Source: Pontederia crassipes
Taxonomy: Eukaryota > Streptophyta > Magnoliopsida > Commelinales > Pontederiaceae
Length of the DNA stretch: 64,000 nt
Assembly (NCBI GenBank): GCA_030549335.1
Contig: CM060187.1
Coordinates: 56,192,203 to 56,256,202, forward strand
Reading direction: 5' to 3'
Shown: positions 13,860 through 27,640 of the stretch, in pieces
Position numbering within the stretch: the first letter of the stretch is position 1
Layout of the letters: each line of letters begins with the position of its first letter
Translations under genes and position numbers: made by a program
Notes under the pieces: model-generated
Seen by the model: only the letters and a program-made list of their open reading frames with translations
Told to the model about the DNA's origin: nothing
The model's database searches: none

Positions 13860-16800
13860 ATAAATAAATGCAAGCATGCTGGATAGCATTGGAAAGCTTT
13901 TTTATGACTTGTGGTACATGAATAAAAACATATTCCTTACTAAATGAATCGATGGTATACCATATAGATAATCGAATGCCTAATGATAGGCCATGGATTG
14001 CATTGTGATAAAATTTTTAAACACTTTTATTTGACTTATATGAATTATGAGATGCTTAGGTGCATATGTAGCTATGTTATTTTTCTCATCCGATGGTAAT
14101 ACCATGTTGTAATAAAATAAATTCATTATTTACTACTTATTTAAACTTTGAAAACTTCAACGTAAGTGTAGAAAATATTAATCTTAACATAAATCTCATG
14201 ACAACATGGGTATTCGTATTGGTGTATGCTTATAACACACATGGGTGTGTAATTATGTATGATAAATAATATTCAAGGTTAATGTTGAAAAAAAAATCTA
14301 TGAGATAAAGAGGGTCATGCTAAAGTTGGTTCATTCGTTATATGGTACAATTGCACATTACCATCATATTGAATGATGTTAATGAGCCGTGTAGTTGAAA
14401 CAATATTGTCTATCATAAGGTTGTTGTCTTGTGTTGCTAGCAAAGTGGATATAGTGAAAATGATAGTGACAAATATAAGTGTAAATAAGATTAAAAGAAA
14501 GTTAATATTATGACAGGGAATGGACAAGTGGTCATTCAAAAGGAGGCAATTGGACAAAAAAAAAGAGAGAGACAAGAGACACACCAAGATCCCATAAACC
14601 ATTAGTATTTTGGGTTTAAGGGAGTATAAATATGAGATGTAAAGACGAGGAAAAAATTCAAGTAAAACAGATGACAAATAGGTAATAAAAAAAGAGAAAG
14701 AAGAACTAAAAGGTTGGATCAGAGTTCAAGTGATTGCTTTGTTAAGATTTGTCTTATTATTAGGAAGAAGGGAGCTTAAAATCCATCGACGCTAATCTTG
14801 ATGAGGTCGGGGAGTAACTGACTTATTGGACCCAAAGTCTAAGCGTACACCTTGTTGTATACAAATTTATACCGAGAATTGTCTTACTAGATCAAACGTC
14901 CGAAGAATAAAATCTTTAATACAATGTACATCATATGACCTATTGTACAAATTAAAGGATACTTTCAACAAAACACATTATGATTTTTAACTTATATAAA
15001 AAGAAATATATGGATTGGTTAATAGTGATGGCTTTGGTAAATATTGATAGCTACTAAGGGTAAAGTAATAAAAAATATATGTCCGCATGTTGACACATGA
15101 AAGGAATCAAGTATAGAAATAAATAAAAAATGTAGAATTTGGCTGTATAAGAAAGGAATCTTCGAAAACATTATCGGCCCCTTGATCATCTCAATGTAGG
15201 AACTGAAACATACTCATTCATGCTCAGATCGATAAGCATGCAAATGTCAGAATTTTCATAGATTATGAGAAAAGTTGGAAGAACTTGTGGAGACAAATGT
15301 AAACTCGATATAAATCATTTTAATAAAGAAATGATCAAGCTGAATATAAATTTCATTTTAATAAGTATGATTTAAGGGACTTTTGGAAATTTTGGAGATA
15401 GTTAAGATAATAAAATATTTCGTACTTAATATGGATGAATCATTTCAAAGTTGGTACAATGTATGTGGATGTGCATGTTATCATCATAGTTGCAATTTTT
15501 TTCTTATTTTTAGAAAAAAATGATTTAATAAGTGACAATAAAATATTCCAAATGGTTTATACTGGTAAATAATTTAGAATGAAAGATGAAGCATCTCGGG
15601 GTTTGTGATTTTTGAGAAGGTGAAAGAAAGGGAAAGAGAATTCAATATTGATATGAGAGAATTTGATGAGATTAATTACGAAAAATATAACTTAAGATTA
15701 TGTACAGAACCATGATTGAAAATCTAAATGGATAGAGGTTTTTTTAATAGAGCGGAATTAGACAATTTTTTAAATGAGTATGTTGCGATTGGAGTTTTGT
15801 GTAAAAATAAAAGATACAAGAAGTGATGTGGAAACGAGTAGTTGGTTTTTAGAATGTTGATTTTCGTTGAAGATTTGAATTTGAATTTAAATGATTGAAT
15901 TTTCGGTTTCACCCCTTATGACACCAAAATGAGTAGCCGATCGTAACACTCTCATGCCCACGGTAAATCTAGTTTACACACGTAAAGGGATCAATATGTT
16001 AAGTTCAACCATCACTCTCGTGCATGATGCTTGAACATATGAATCGATCCTTCCTCTTTGAATTGAGCTAAACCCTCACGCCGTCTTAGTCCTCAATGTT
16101 CTCAAGAAAATTACCTGAGAGCAAAGACTTCCTCTCGGCTTGAATCCATCTCAGGGGAACATGAATGATCCTATCTGGTAAGAATGCAGTGAACTAAGAC
16201 TATATGAAGCGATGATGAACGTTTAGTCGATTTAAGGGAGAAACCAATTTGGAGATGAAGTATAGGATTGCCAAGAGTTTCCTAACGTAAATCAGTCATC
16301 GTGTGCCCTCTCGGGTCACCAATGACGAAGGAGGATATTTCCCTCACAGGCAGAAACTCTTAGAATCAAAAGAAATCGAAGAAAGCAATGACAAAATAAA
16401 ATGAAGAATAAAAGAAAGCCTACATGAGCTTCGAATCCGGCTATAATGTCTAAGCTCTTGTTCAACTTCTTGGTCTGTTATTGGAGTTTCAGAGTGAATG
16501 TCCCTCTCGAGCTTCAAATTAGGAAGTTCACGACGTCTAAACCAATCAACTAATTACTACCATTACTAGTGCAACATAGAAACCATAACGGAATCACCTT
16601 GACAACGCTTGATGTCTCTACCATACCTAGGTCCCTCTTGGGGTTCAATCGAGCAGAGTACACAGACATCCCTCTTGGGCAGCGTAGCAGAGGTGATTCA
16701 AAACCTCAATCCAAATATGAATCCATCAGAATTGAACATGTGATATAACATAAAGAAACGATGGATATCATTAAAATAAAGATAAGTTCTGACATTCGGT

Positions 16801-17185
16801 TTAAATGATAAAAACAACAATGAAGAACAAGAACATAAAACAAAAACATTAGTTTACAACATCAGACACCTCCCGACAATAGATGATCGATTAGTTACAG
16901 TTCATATTGAGTGAATACACACCCATGAATAGAACAGTAAATAGGTAGAACATTATTCCTTGCAAATATCTCTGGTCTCTTCTCTTTAGAATTCTTACGC
17001 TCCAAGAAAGTATCTCCAAGCTCTCCGTTATGGAAATATCCATCAAATGATGCTCTGAATCCTCTTTTCTAGAATCTCCTCTTGTCATTCTCCTCCGGCT
17101 GTCGTTTCAACAACTTTTTGTCCCCTGACTGCTTTAGTGGTCCCTTCGGCAAGGAAGCTTCCTTCTACAACAGATGGATGAGCTA
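13860..17185. other. Intergenic, no gene recognised
   Basis: AT-rich DNA without a credible coding frame. Bases 15900-16720 are more balanced and repeat phrases such as CCCTCTCGG and TCTTGGG, the usual appearance of old LTR-retrotransposon internal DNA. No LTR pair, primer-binding site or pol motif could be found. Confidence 0.45.
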
Positions 17186-17193
17186 GTCCCAAG

Positions 17194-18040
17194 CAAGGTT
17201 GCCAAGTTCGAGTATCTACGTAAGTTCATTTTAGGGGGGGTAAAATTGTATCGTAGAGTTTAAGTACGATGCAAATTAAACTAATAAATTCAATAACCAT
17301 ATTAAATATGTAAAATATTTAATTATTATAAATATACAATTAACTCATAAATAGAAAAAATCACAATCAAACATTATTCATGATGTTTAAGAATTAAAAC
17401 ATTCATGCATAACCCATCTCATCATTGCCAATTAAAAAACTTATATTAATTCAATTAAAGTCCCAAAATTTATATGAAATATATATACTAAACAAGTATG
17501 TATATATATATATATATGATACTTGTTATCACAAAAATCATTTTCATAATAAATATTTGCATTGGTCTAATATATTTTTTGTCATATTATTCATTTTTTG
17601 ATATTTTGCTAAAGAAATTAAGTAACAAAGAAAGAAAATATAATACTAATATGAACTCACAGTAAAGTTATATCATCATAATATTTATTTTTAATTAATA
17701 AAATATGTCATAATTTTCATTTTTATATTTTTACTTAACCCTAGGATTAAAGAAAAAATAATTCAAAAGAAAATAACAAAGAAGAAAAATAAAAAAGAAT
17801 GATAAAGTAAGAAAAAACATCCAGCCAACTTTGAACCCGCGACCAGTGGGAGTAGCATGGTCATCTCGGCCAATGAGTTTAGTGTTAAGCACATAAGTTC
17901 AACGATTTTAATGATTTAAATTGGAATTCCATACGAGTTTAATGCAAATTGCGATTTTATACCAAATTCGTTCGGTTTTTCGACCTAAAGTCATAAACTC
18001 GTATGAGTTTAAGTATTAATACTCGAGTTTGAGAACTATA
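17194..18040. mobile_element. hAT-type MITE with 8-bp TSD
   Basis: An 847-bp AT-rich element starts CAAGGTTGCCAAGTTCGAG and ends, inverted, TATAGTTCTCAAACTCGAGT. It is flanked by the exact 8-bp duplication GTCCCAAG at 17186-17193 and 18041-18048. Subterminal regions repeat AAACTCGTA/TACGAGTTT motifs in both orientations, much like the element at 61500-62165. No protein-coding capacity. Confidence 0.85.
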
Positions 18041-18099
18041 GTCCCAAGATCATGTTGATGTTTGTTGTTAGTTTGGTGGGCTCTTCTTTGCCCTAAAGT

Positions 18100-19060
18100 A
18101 GAACTGTAAGATCTCAAAGGGCACCAAGAGAGGGGTGAATTGGTGTTCAATTGAAAATATCAATTTCACACAAACTGTCACGAAAGCACAAAACCGATTC
18201 TTAAATCCTTTATAATTCATATCATAAATTCAATATGAATGGGGAGAGAAAGAGAAAATCAAACTCAAATGGACACGGTGGTTTGTTGACGAGGTTCGGT
18301 CACACCTTGGCCTACGTCCCCGCTCCGACTTCTCAATCTCGAGACCACCGGAGATTCCACTAGCACTTCTTTTGTTTCAAATGGGACAAGGAAAAAAGCT
18401 CTTTATACCACCGCCTTTTTTTTGCTTCGAGAGGCAAGGCAACCTCTTCTCCTAGGAAGCTAATCTATTTCTCTCGCTCAAGAGGTAAGATTTTGAACCT
18501 CTTTTAGACATGAGCTCTCTTTAATTTTTCTGAACAAAAGTATTTCTCTCTTTTACAAAACTAAGCTCACAAGAGAAGAAGAGAGAAAGAATGAGAAAGC
18601 TATAAAATGAAAACTTTAAGAAATGATTTCTCTTTGTCAACTTGAAGTTTTTCTTCAATGAGTGAATGTGGTACTTTTGCCTCTGGCTTTGGCACTCCTT
18701 TTATAGTCTTCAATGTGTGAAAAATTCGTCCAGAAATCATTCTACAAATTTCTTCTTCAAATTTGATCGTTATTGTTCATTTGACTCGGAGGCCGGTATA
18801 TTGGTCTATGTGACCGTTGCGTCATTTCTCCAGTTACCGCAGCTGGTCGGTCGACCAGACTATCGACCGGTGTCTCGACCGGTACAGTCTCGCAGTTTTG
18901 ATTTATAACAGTTGAGTTGATCGGTCGACCGGACTGTTGACCGGTATAGTTTCGACGTCAACCGATTCTGGATCAGTCGACCGGCATCTTCATTTGATCG
19001 ACTGGACTGTCGACCGGCCTTCTTTGCGTCGACCGACAGGTTGACCGACCTGCACTCTTT
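18100..19060. mobile_element. Probable LTR-retrotransposon remnant with a GTCGACCGG-rich block
   Basis: Bases 18110-18420 carry the phrase GGGCACCAAGAGAGGGGTGAA and text of a style common in plant LTR retroelements, without a detectable partner LTR. Bases 18844-19050 hold about ten GTCGACC/GACCGG-type motifs at irregular spacing, many of them palindromic. No pol domain is seen. Assignment to a particular family would need a repeat library. Confidence 0.45.
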
Positions 19061-22000
19061 TGATCATATCTTTCTGCACAGTTATCCAAATTAGATGATC
19101 TTGGAGTCTATGGAAAGCTAACAGAATTATCTACAAATTTCGATGAATATTCATCCAAAATCTAATCATTTCATAGTCAATTATGTAATCAAAGTTTGTG
19201 CATAAAGTTATCTCTTTTTCTTGGACTTTTTTAGCATTTTAATCTTTGAAATTTGTTTAATTAAAATATAATTTCATATGTCATTGAAACTTTGACCCAA
19301 CAAAAACATCCTTCATTAATGCAGAGACTAGACTTGACATCTATCGATTTTTTTTGTAAGGGTATTAATTTTAGGGGACAAATTAGTAATAAAAGAATGA
19401 CAATGTTATAAAAATAGGTTTGATATGGAAAATGTGTAAAAACACGGCACAAGAGTAAAATCAAGCATAGTATAAAAATAAAATATATGCTAATCCCTGA
19501 TAAGAATTCTCCACATCAATTATGAGATGAAATGAATCCCGATCTCTCTCTTTCTCTTTCTCGTCTTTTGGAGAGTTCCACAAGGTATAAACGCTTTGAT
19601 CAGAAAAAAAACAGAAAAAAACGTTTTAATTGTGAACCACATAAAATGATAAAGGGATTAAATGAATTGATGATAAAAAAAAACAATGGTGTAATTGGAG
19701 CACTAATGTCCTCCGTGCAAGTGCAAAAAGAGGGAGTAAGATGAGGGAAAGGGAGACACATCACCACCAGTGGATATGGACGTAGACAGATATGGTTCAT
19801 ATGAAGTTGATCACTGTTACAAGGACTACTCTAAAAGTTTATACTTACATACGGATAATGTTCTGTGATCAAATAATGAATTCCTACAGTAATATTTTTT
19901 GTTCAACTTTTTTTATCGTGCCAGCTTTATCGTGTCCAGTTAGTCCTAATTGATATGAGTATTGGGCATAGAAAGATCAATTAATTATAAAGTAAGTGAA
20001 GAAGAGAAAGAAGATCCACTCATAGAACAAAAGGAAACATGTAGAGACATCTTGGATATAAAAAAAGAATATATCAATATAAGAAATGTAGTCACCAACT
20101 TTATCATATATAAAAGACATACCATTTTTTGCCACCATCACACCTTTTTTTTTTCAGTTTTCCTTTTTTATAATGTTGAGTTTAAAGGTACAATAAATTA
20201 AGAATTATTTAACTTATTGTGAACAATGATCTACTTATAATCGATAAATATATATATATATGAGTTCATCAAACATGGAAATTTCCAGATGCCAAATTAT
20301 AATTAAGCCCCTCACAGATGTCCAAAAGCAACTAATAGTGGGGGTTGGGACAACATTAACTTTGGACTGATGTTGATGCAAATTAGGTTCATTCCCCATA
20401 GGGATGTTTAAGACTACATCTTGTTTGTTAAGTATACATATAATATATACTCGCAAGTCACGGTATATAAATGCGCCGCTGGAATTATTTAGCTGGAAAG
20501 CGGGTACAACGATGGCCTCTAGATTGATCTGTTAATTTAATGTGCAGCTCATAATTGGAGGCATGCATAAAATGTTGCAAATTTGTATCTATTTTCTTCA
20601 TCATCTGATCAATCTACAAAACGAGTTAACTTAATTATTTTAATCATTAAAAAACATTAAGTTATCTTCACCATACAAAATGCATCTTAATTAATGTTTT
20701 ACTTTTAAAATATACAACTTATTGGCTTTTAATTAGTAAGCTCGTGATGACCAAAAAAAACTTTTTTTATATATGTTGACAAAAAAAATGTATCTAATTG
20801 TAAGAGTTTTTTTATCCTTTTTAATGGGAAACATTCCTGACCGCATATATGTTTGGCTTATTACACGGAATCAAATAATTTTTTTTAATCTCTCCATAAA
20901 TAATATTACCTCGTTCACAACAATATATTTTAATAAAACATGCGTATGAAGATAAGAACGATCTTATTAGCTATTTCATAAGCATGTCCCCACCTTAAAC
21001 TGGCCTAAACGAGTGCTAAATCTTGTCTTCTATATTACGATGTAAAGCATAGCTTGCTCATTTTGATCCATAAAACAAGGAAGATAATAATGTTCGACAA
21101 ACGTGATAAACATTTTTCTAAGATGGACTTAGAGGGAATAAATCCAATGGTTTGGATCACAAGGCATAAACTTTTTTTGCACCTAATCAAAGACACGTAT
21201 TCGAACTTGTGTGTTACATTATGTGGCCAATATATTAGAGTCCAAACAGATCCAATACATGCACACACACAAAACATATGTGTTATATTTTATATATGCA
21301 TGTCTGTGTACATAGTGCAAGATGTACCTACTATTTTATTAGGTCAGGCATCTGGACACAAGATCAATCAACATGCCAATGGATGCAAATGGTGCAGGCA
21401 GAACTTCGGATACAAGTTTAATTAGTTGGCCATAACCATTTAATAAATTTAATTGGAGTGTACCCTACTTTCCTCGTGTAGTTTTTAATCTTATCTTTCT
21501 TCACTACACTACAAAATTAAGGGTTGGTCTTCTCTAGAAAAATAGCCTTTGGGAGAATAGTAACAATTCTTTCAAACCTCTCACATTTATTCCTTGACTG
21601 ACTCGATCATCCAGTGTACATTGATTGTTGCAACAAGCAACTGGGCATATATAATATTTCTGAACCATACATACATAAGTTTTATATGAATTTGCAATTG
21701 CCAATATTCTAATATTGAGTAAATGAGAGAGGCCTGGCCTTCATTTCTCAATGTCCTAACATTTCTTGTTAGGGATAAGAAGATAGATGGAGAGAGAGAA
21801 ACAGAAAGAGAGATTGGTAGATAGATTTGTATCTTTGATCCACTCCCAAAAGCAACCAATAATAAAATTGCTCAAACAGTATGTGGCCCCTCCTTGGGTG
21901 TGAGATTGACAACTTGTGGTGGAGAGCTCACATGGCTGGCCTGGCCACCACATCAACACAGAGAAGGATGCAAAGGTCGAAGGATTCTGCCAAATCTCGT

Positions 22001-22670
22001 CAAAAACTCCCAACATGTCCAACTTGAGTAAATTTTTTTGAGGCGTCTTGTGAAGGCAAGGAGTGAGAGATGAAAGATTTTACTCACTGTACATCTAACT
22101 TCAACTAAATAACAGATGAGGATCATACATGAACAGCAGATAGAATCAATGAATCTATTCACAAGCAACCATATCCTTTTTAAATCGTATGAAATGTACA
22201 TGTTGCTTCCACTATTACAGCAACGAATATCCTACAACCTGTTGACTTGATCGAACAAAAGGCTTCATTGCCAAGCGAAGATATTATTTAATCTTTTTTT
22301 TAGAAAGCAAAGTTATTACAATTATTGCATGAGAGACAGAATGCTGAATAATCCGATTTTTTTCAGGAAAAAAAAACAAATATCAGTTTCATAAGTGAAA
22401 AAAAAATCATAGTATATTTTATCTACACAATTTGGAATTCGAAAATGAGATAATTAAGGTGATCGTAATTCATACAGTACTCGAACAAAAAATGGATAAT
22501 ATGTCCGTAATTTTATGTATGAATTTAACAATGCATATCAAAATCAAAAGACGAACAACCAGTGATCAGCAATATCTTTTCGTTTATTACTCATTGATTC
22601 CGATTATTATTAGCAGCATGTTGATATTATTTTTTTAAAAAACACTATTACTTCCCCCTAATTAGGGGCA
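19061..22670. other. Intergenic, no gene recognised
   Basis: AT-rich DNA with scattered short frames (none over 125 codons), none resembling a known family. CACTACACTACAAAA at about 21502-21516 resembles a CACTA-element end, but no opposite terminus was found. The stretch 21860-22030 is more balanced but holds no frame with a family match. The last 200 bases grade into the PP2C promoter. Confidence 0.45.
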
Positions 22671-22734
22671 TAAGACGTAATAAACTCTCTAACTAGAAAT
22701 CTTCCCGCGGCAGACGTCACTCCGACCTCGCCCG

Positions 22735-23202
22735 TGACGTCAGCGTTCGCGTGAACGCGTCCGACCCGATCTCGCTACTTCCGTGTGGCGGCCAACCATT
22801 TTAACGTTCCATATTTGCCCCTACTTTTGAAAACTAATACCTAGGAGCTCCTCTCCAGACAAACCTTCGCATCGAATCAAACGGGTCGTACGGATCGAAA
22901 CCAAGGTCGGCCGACCCGATCAGGCGAATCCCACCGTTAAATATCACCCCCCATCCACCGTAAAACATACCTTCGACACGTGTCCACGGTGGCGTCAAGC
23001 CGTGCGTCCACGCGCGAAAGCCTTCAGCCGACACGCACCCCCGCCAACCCGACGCCGCCGGTTTCGCCGAGGGGAGGGGATTTGATCCTCCACTTATAAA
23101 TACTCGTCTCGTCGGCTTTCTTGCGCTTTAATTTCGCCAAAATTTGCGATTTTTTTTTCTCACAAGGATCTCTCCAGCAGGAAGACTAAAGAAAACCCTA
23201 AA
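22735..23202 (+). promoter_or_regulatory. PP2C promoter: bZIP sites, G-box/ABRE, TATA box and telo-box
   Basis: Base composition jumps to GC-rich here. Readable motifs are TGACGTCA (22735-22742, bZIP type), the palindrome GACACGTGTC (22975-22984, G-box with an ABRE-like core), TATAAATA (23095-23102) and a telo-box AAACCCTAAA (23193-23202) inside the predicted leader. The TATA box implies a leader of about 200 bases with no ATG before 23332. A G-box/ABRE would fit ABA or stress control, as is common for plant PP2C genes, but motif presence alone does not prove it. Confidence 0.65.
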
Positions 23203-23331
23203 AATCCAGGGAACTTCTCGGTCGATTTGGATCGCGCCCCAACCCGAGGAGGTTTTCGTGTTCTACGATTCGTGCCGGTTCGATTGGTGGTGTGGGAAAG
23301 GAGGCAACTTGGGATCTCGGGGGGCGGAAAG

Positions 23332-26268
23332 ATGGTGGTGGGAGCGGAGATCATCCATCAGAACATACCCGTGCTCGACGTGCAGTACCGGTGCGTCGCC
23401 AAGGGGGTCGAGGACATCGTCGACGTCTCGGCGGTGGCGGTGGTGGCGCAGCCGCCTACGTCGCCGGCGTTCCGGCGGGCGACGGAAGCGGAGGCAGTCG
23501 TGGCGGCGGTGGATGTCGCGGTCTCAGAGCTGGTGAGTCTGATTTGGTGTCTTAGTTTTTTAGCGTCGTCTTAGGGGTTTTGCGTGATACGTGGATCAGT
23601 TCATGTGAGAAAAAAATGATTTCGCCTGAAAGATGATTTTTTTTCTCTCTCTTTGTTTTCCTCTGGATAAAAAGAGTTATGAAATAAATAATCTGAATCG
23701 TAAAATTGACTTGTGTTTGCTCGAAATTAATGTTCGGATGTAGTAAGGTTCACGGGATTCTAATACAATTTTCTAGTGATTTGTGGATAGTAGTATGATG
23801 TCAGACTCCCGAAAAGTGAAATAATGGGGCTCAAATTTGTTGTGGAACATCAGAATAGGAAGAAAAAGGAGTCTGTGAAGAGTAAGGATATATCGTTTTG
23901 GTCGCTTAAAAGAAGTAGAAAGGCGAATGGTGGCATCTTTTACTTGGCACAATTATGGGTTCAAGATAGCATAAAGTCTATGGCTCAAATGCAGTTTGAT
24001 TGGAAATTTCAAGTTCTTTCCCATAATCCTTTCAATGTTTTTCTATCCTAAAAATAAATTATACGTTTTACTTTCCGTTTTAATTCCCCTTGGTGGGATC
24101 ATAAGCAAATGTTCTCAGTGCACCAGATGAACCAGGTTCCGTTCAACATGCCCTTTTGTATTTATAATCATTTTTTCGTCTCTCTCTTGTTTTTTATAGT
24201 TCATGTAAATCAGTTGAGCCTCTTTTCTGATCACCATAAAGGCTTTGGATTTAAAGTTTGAGGTAGTCCTGTTATGCTTGCGTGCAAAAAATGACAATGT
24301 AAGTCTCTTGTGTGGAAGTAAATTATTTGCTTTCTTTGGAAGTAAATTATTAAAGTTCAATTTCTTTTTCTTATCCAATCTCAGATTCTATAAGGAAAGA
24401 AAGGACATAATAATGTCATCAGTCTTGTTTGTTTTGTTTGCTGCCACATTTATTGCAAATACTTCTGATCCATAAAATGGCACAAGAATCTGAGATCTTA
24501 TCCTGCATTGAGGACAAGTATGAATTCTGGGCTGGGTTTCAGTCAAATCTTCTGCAATTTAAATCTTTAATGTGTTTGTCCTTTTCACTTTGGTTTGTTA
24601 TTAGGCGCCAGTCTGTAACACTTATCTCAATTGTACCAAATTTGGGACTGGATAAGGATGTGTAATTGTGATATTTGAGAAGCATTTAGTAATTGTCATG
24701 AAGTGAAAGAATGATGCAAGATGTAGGTAGAAGTGAAAGTTTTGGGTACTTCAGGTCAATTTTAATAGATGAAGGATCTCTAGGTTGAAAAATAATTCTC
24801 CAAGAAAATAGACGTGCGGATCTTGTGCAGAATGATGCAAGATATTCTAAATATTGAGATTGACTACTAAAGAAATTTCAGAATTTAAAATGGTATATGC
24901 CAAAATCATAACAAGCTAATAATCATGTAGCCAAACCCAGATAGCTGAGATCAATAACTAATATTATTATTGTGGTTCTGTATTTCCTTAGATTTACTGC
25001 ATTAGTTACTGAATTAGTTCTAGTGATGTAGGAATTGAGAGAATCAAATATCATTCCAAATGTTCCCATTCAACCACTGCAGTTTGTTCCTAGCATCCGA
25101 TCTGGTAGCTATGCTGATATTGGTCCTCGGAGATGCATGGAAGACGAGCATATTCGGATAGACGATCTTTCAGCACACTTGGGCTCTTTGCTCAGGTGTC
25201 CTTCTCCGAGTGCCTTCTATGGAGTAAGTGGTCACATACCTGTGAGGCTGTGATATCCCTCCGATCGTTAATAAAAAGGTATCAAATTTGAAAGGTTGTC
25301 TAACCTTTTCCCCTTTCTACAGGTTTTTGATGGGCATGGAGGTTCTGAGGCCGCAGCCTATGTCAAGAGACATGCTGTTAGGCTTCTGTTTGAAGATAAT
25401 GATTTTCCACAAGCATTAGAAGCTGATGAAGTTTTCTTGTTATCTGTTGAGAACTCCGTTCGGAATGCATTCCTTCTTGCTGATCATGCCTTGTCTGAGG
25501 ATTGTACCATCAGTAGTTCCTCTGGAACTACAGCCCTGACGGCTTTGGTCTTTGGAAGGTATATGGATAAAAAAAACTTCTTTAGTCACCCGTAAGAAAA
25601 GTCTCTGTTCTCTTTTCTTGTAATCTCGGTTTGGACTGCTTTGTTCTTTCTTCCATGTTTCGGTACATTCTATTTGTTTCTGATTGTTCTCTTCTTCCAT
25701 GTGCAGGTTCCTCTTAGTAGCCAATGCTGGGGACTGCCGAGCAGTACTATGTCGGAAGGGTGAAGCGGTGAACATGTCAGAGGACCATCGTCCCAATTGT
25801 GCAGCTGAGCGCCGCAGGGTCGAGGAATCGGGGGGCTATGTGGAAGATGGGTACCTCAACGGCGTCCTCTCTCTCACAAGAGCTCTTGGTGACTGGGACA
25901 TGAAAATGCCGAGAGGCTCTCCCTCACCGCTCATTGCGGAGCCCGAGCTCAGGCAGGCCATCTTGACCGAAGATGACGAGTTCCTTATAATTGGCTGCGA
26001 CGGCATCTGGGACGTTCTGTCCAGCCAGCAAGCAGTTAGCATCGTCCGTAAAGGCCTCCGGCGCCATGACAACCCCGAGCAGTGCGCGCGGGAGCTCGTC
26101 ATGGAGGCGTTGAGTCGCAACACCTTCGACAACCTGACGGTCATCGTGGTCTGCTTCAGCGACGAGCTTCGAGGATCCTCGCAGCCACCAAGATTGAGGT
26201 GCTGCAAGAGCTTGTCGGTGGAGGCCCTCTGCAGTCTCAACAACGAGTTGGCAGAACAGCGACGGTGA
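23332..26268 (+). CDS. Protein phosphatase 2C, group G-like (PP2C27/PP2C49 type)
   Basis: Four exons (23332-23532, 25032-25223, 25323-25558, 25707-26268) splice to 396 residues. The PP2C core begins near residue 90. Metal-binding and catalytic motifs are visible: [10 protein letters not shown] (about 98-107), VFDGHGG (132-138), [12 protein letters not shown] (212-223), LTRALGDWD, then GCDGIWDV and DNLTVIVV near the C-terminus. The protein would dephosphorylate Ser/Thr using two Mg/Mn ions. The tail [13 protein letters not shown] and the spacing resemble Arabidopsis At2g33700/At3g62260 more than the ABA co-receptor clade. The first 67 residues, up to exon 2, are variable and may hold targeting information. 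The ATG at 23332 is the first after the TATA box. The last exon is markedly GC-richer than exon 3. All key acidic residues are present, so it should be active. Confidence 0.95.
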
Positions 26269-27284
26269 TGGAGACGGGCGTTGTAAATAGTCAAGTAGAG
26301 ATGACAAAGAAAACATGGTACGAGTTGTGGTGGAGGGGGCAGCGAAGCAGTTTTGTAGTCTTTGCTTCCTTATAATGTTGCCTTTTGGTTTGGTGTAAAT
26401 AGCATTATTATGAACGCTGATCTCCTCCATTATTAATGGCAAACAAACGATGATGTCATTCCATGAAACCTTCGTGTATTTGATCTCTTCTCTCCTGTCG
26501 ACTTCTTGTTGTCATCACTAAATTAGTTCATGTTCTAAAAACTTTTCGTTTTTGCAAAATTCGACCACAACTGAACCAACCAGTGAAACAGATTTGAAAG
26601 AACTAATTTCATTTTTTTCTACTGCAAATTATGGTTCATATTCTTTAATTTTTAGTACATCTCTAGACTCTCGGAAACACTTGGCACCTTAAATTCTTTT
26701 TGTTATGCTTTACTTTCTTAATCCTTTAGTTAATCTAGACATTTAGATAAAAGAAGACAAATGGTAGCAGAGGAGAGGAGGTGAGGGTGCATCATTCAAC
26801 TTCTAATTGTTTTTATAATTAACAATGAATGATAAATTGACAATAACGAATCTTACGAGATGTAGTTTGCACATAACCAAAAAATGGAATTAGTAGCTCA
26901 ATTGGAGTAATAAATTCTCTCCGTATAACATTCTTATATTTGCACAAGATATTATTACAATCTTAATCAAATCAAATCCATACTACCACCATAATTTATA
27001 TGCCTCTTGTATTTTTTCCCAGGAGTCTTCAACCTTCTGGTGTCATCTATCATGCCACGAGTCTTCAACCTCGAACAAATCTCTGTCTAGAAGGATGGTC
27101 TTCTTAGGCCACTTCACATGACCATTATCCACTCTATCTTCAACCTCGGCTGTCGCATTAATGGTTTGTGGTTGAGATAGACAAAGAAAAATGCACATTC
27201 TTGTAAGATAAATAATTTTAATGAAAAATGCACACTCTCGTTACCTTATATGGGTGAAAAATAATTTTTCTTCTCACGAATTAT

Positions 27285-27640
27285 GTGGAGCTAATTTTAA
27301 TGAAAAATGAATTCCTTTTATATATAAAAAATTGAAATGGTAAAATTATGAGAATATACTATGTTTTATTAAGTAAAAAATTATAAAATTTAATTGTCAA
27401 AGTTATGATACAAACATAAGCAAAAGTATGAAAATAGCAAAAAAAAAAAAAAAAGTAAATGATATTTTTTTATGAGTTACTGGTAGCTAACTTTAATACA
27501 TAATGAATTACTTTTATACATAAAAATATTGAAACAGTCAATTAATGAAAGTATGATATGAGTCATCAAATTAAAACTATAAAATTTAATTTTTAAAGTT
27601 ATGAAAAAAAGAAAATCGATGAAAATATTATAAAAAAAAG
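27285..27640. repeat. Two diverged tandem copies, unit about 190 bp
   Basis: Copy one (about 27285-27450) and copy two (about 27480-27640) share an ordered set of phrases: GAGCTAATTTTAATGAAAAATGAATT versus TAGCTAACTTTAATACATAATGAATT, then TTTTATA(T/C)ATAAAAA, ATTGAAA, TATAAAATTTAATT and AAAGTTATGA. A looser third version (ATTATAAAATTTGATTGC) follows near 27920. Purpose unknown; they are probably old transposon-derived repeats. Confidence 0.6.

Noticed and set aside
21502-21530. CACTACAAAA sequence as a second CACTA end
   Set aside because: No inverse terminus, subterminal array or 3-bp duplication found within several kilobases.
23144-23555. Two alternative frames across PP2C exon 1
   Set aside because: They rely on non-ATG starts or out-of-phase readings of GC-rich DNA. 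The 23332 frame alone joins to the PP2C core.
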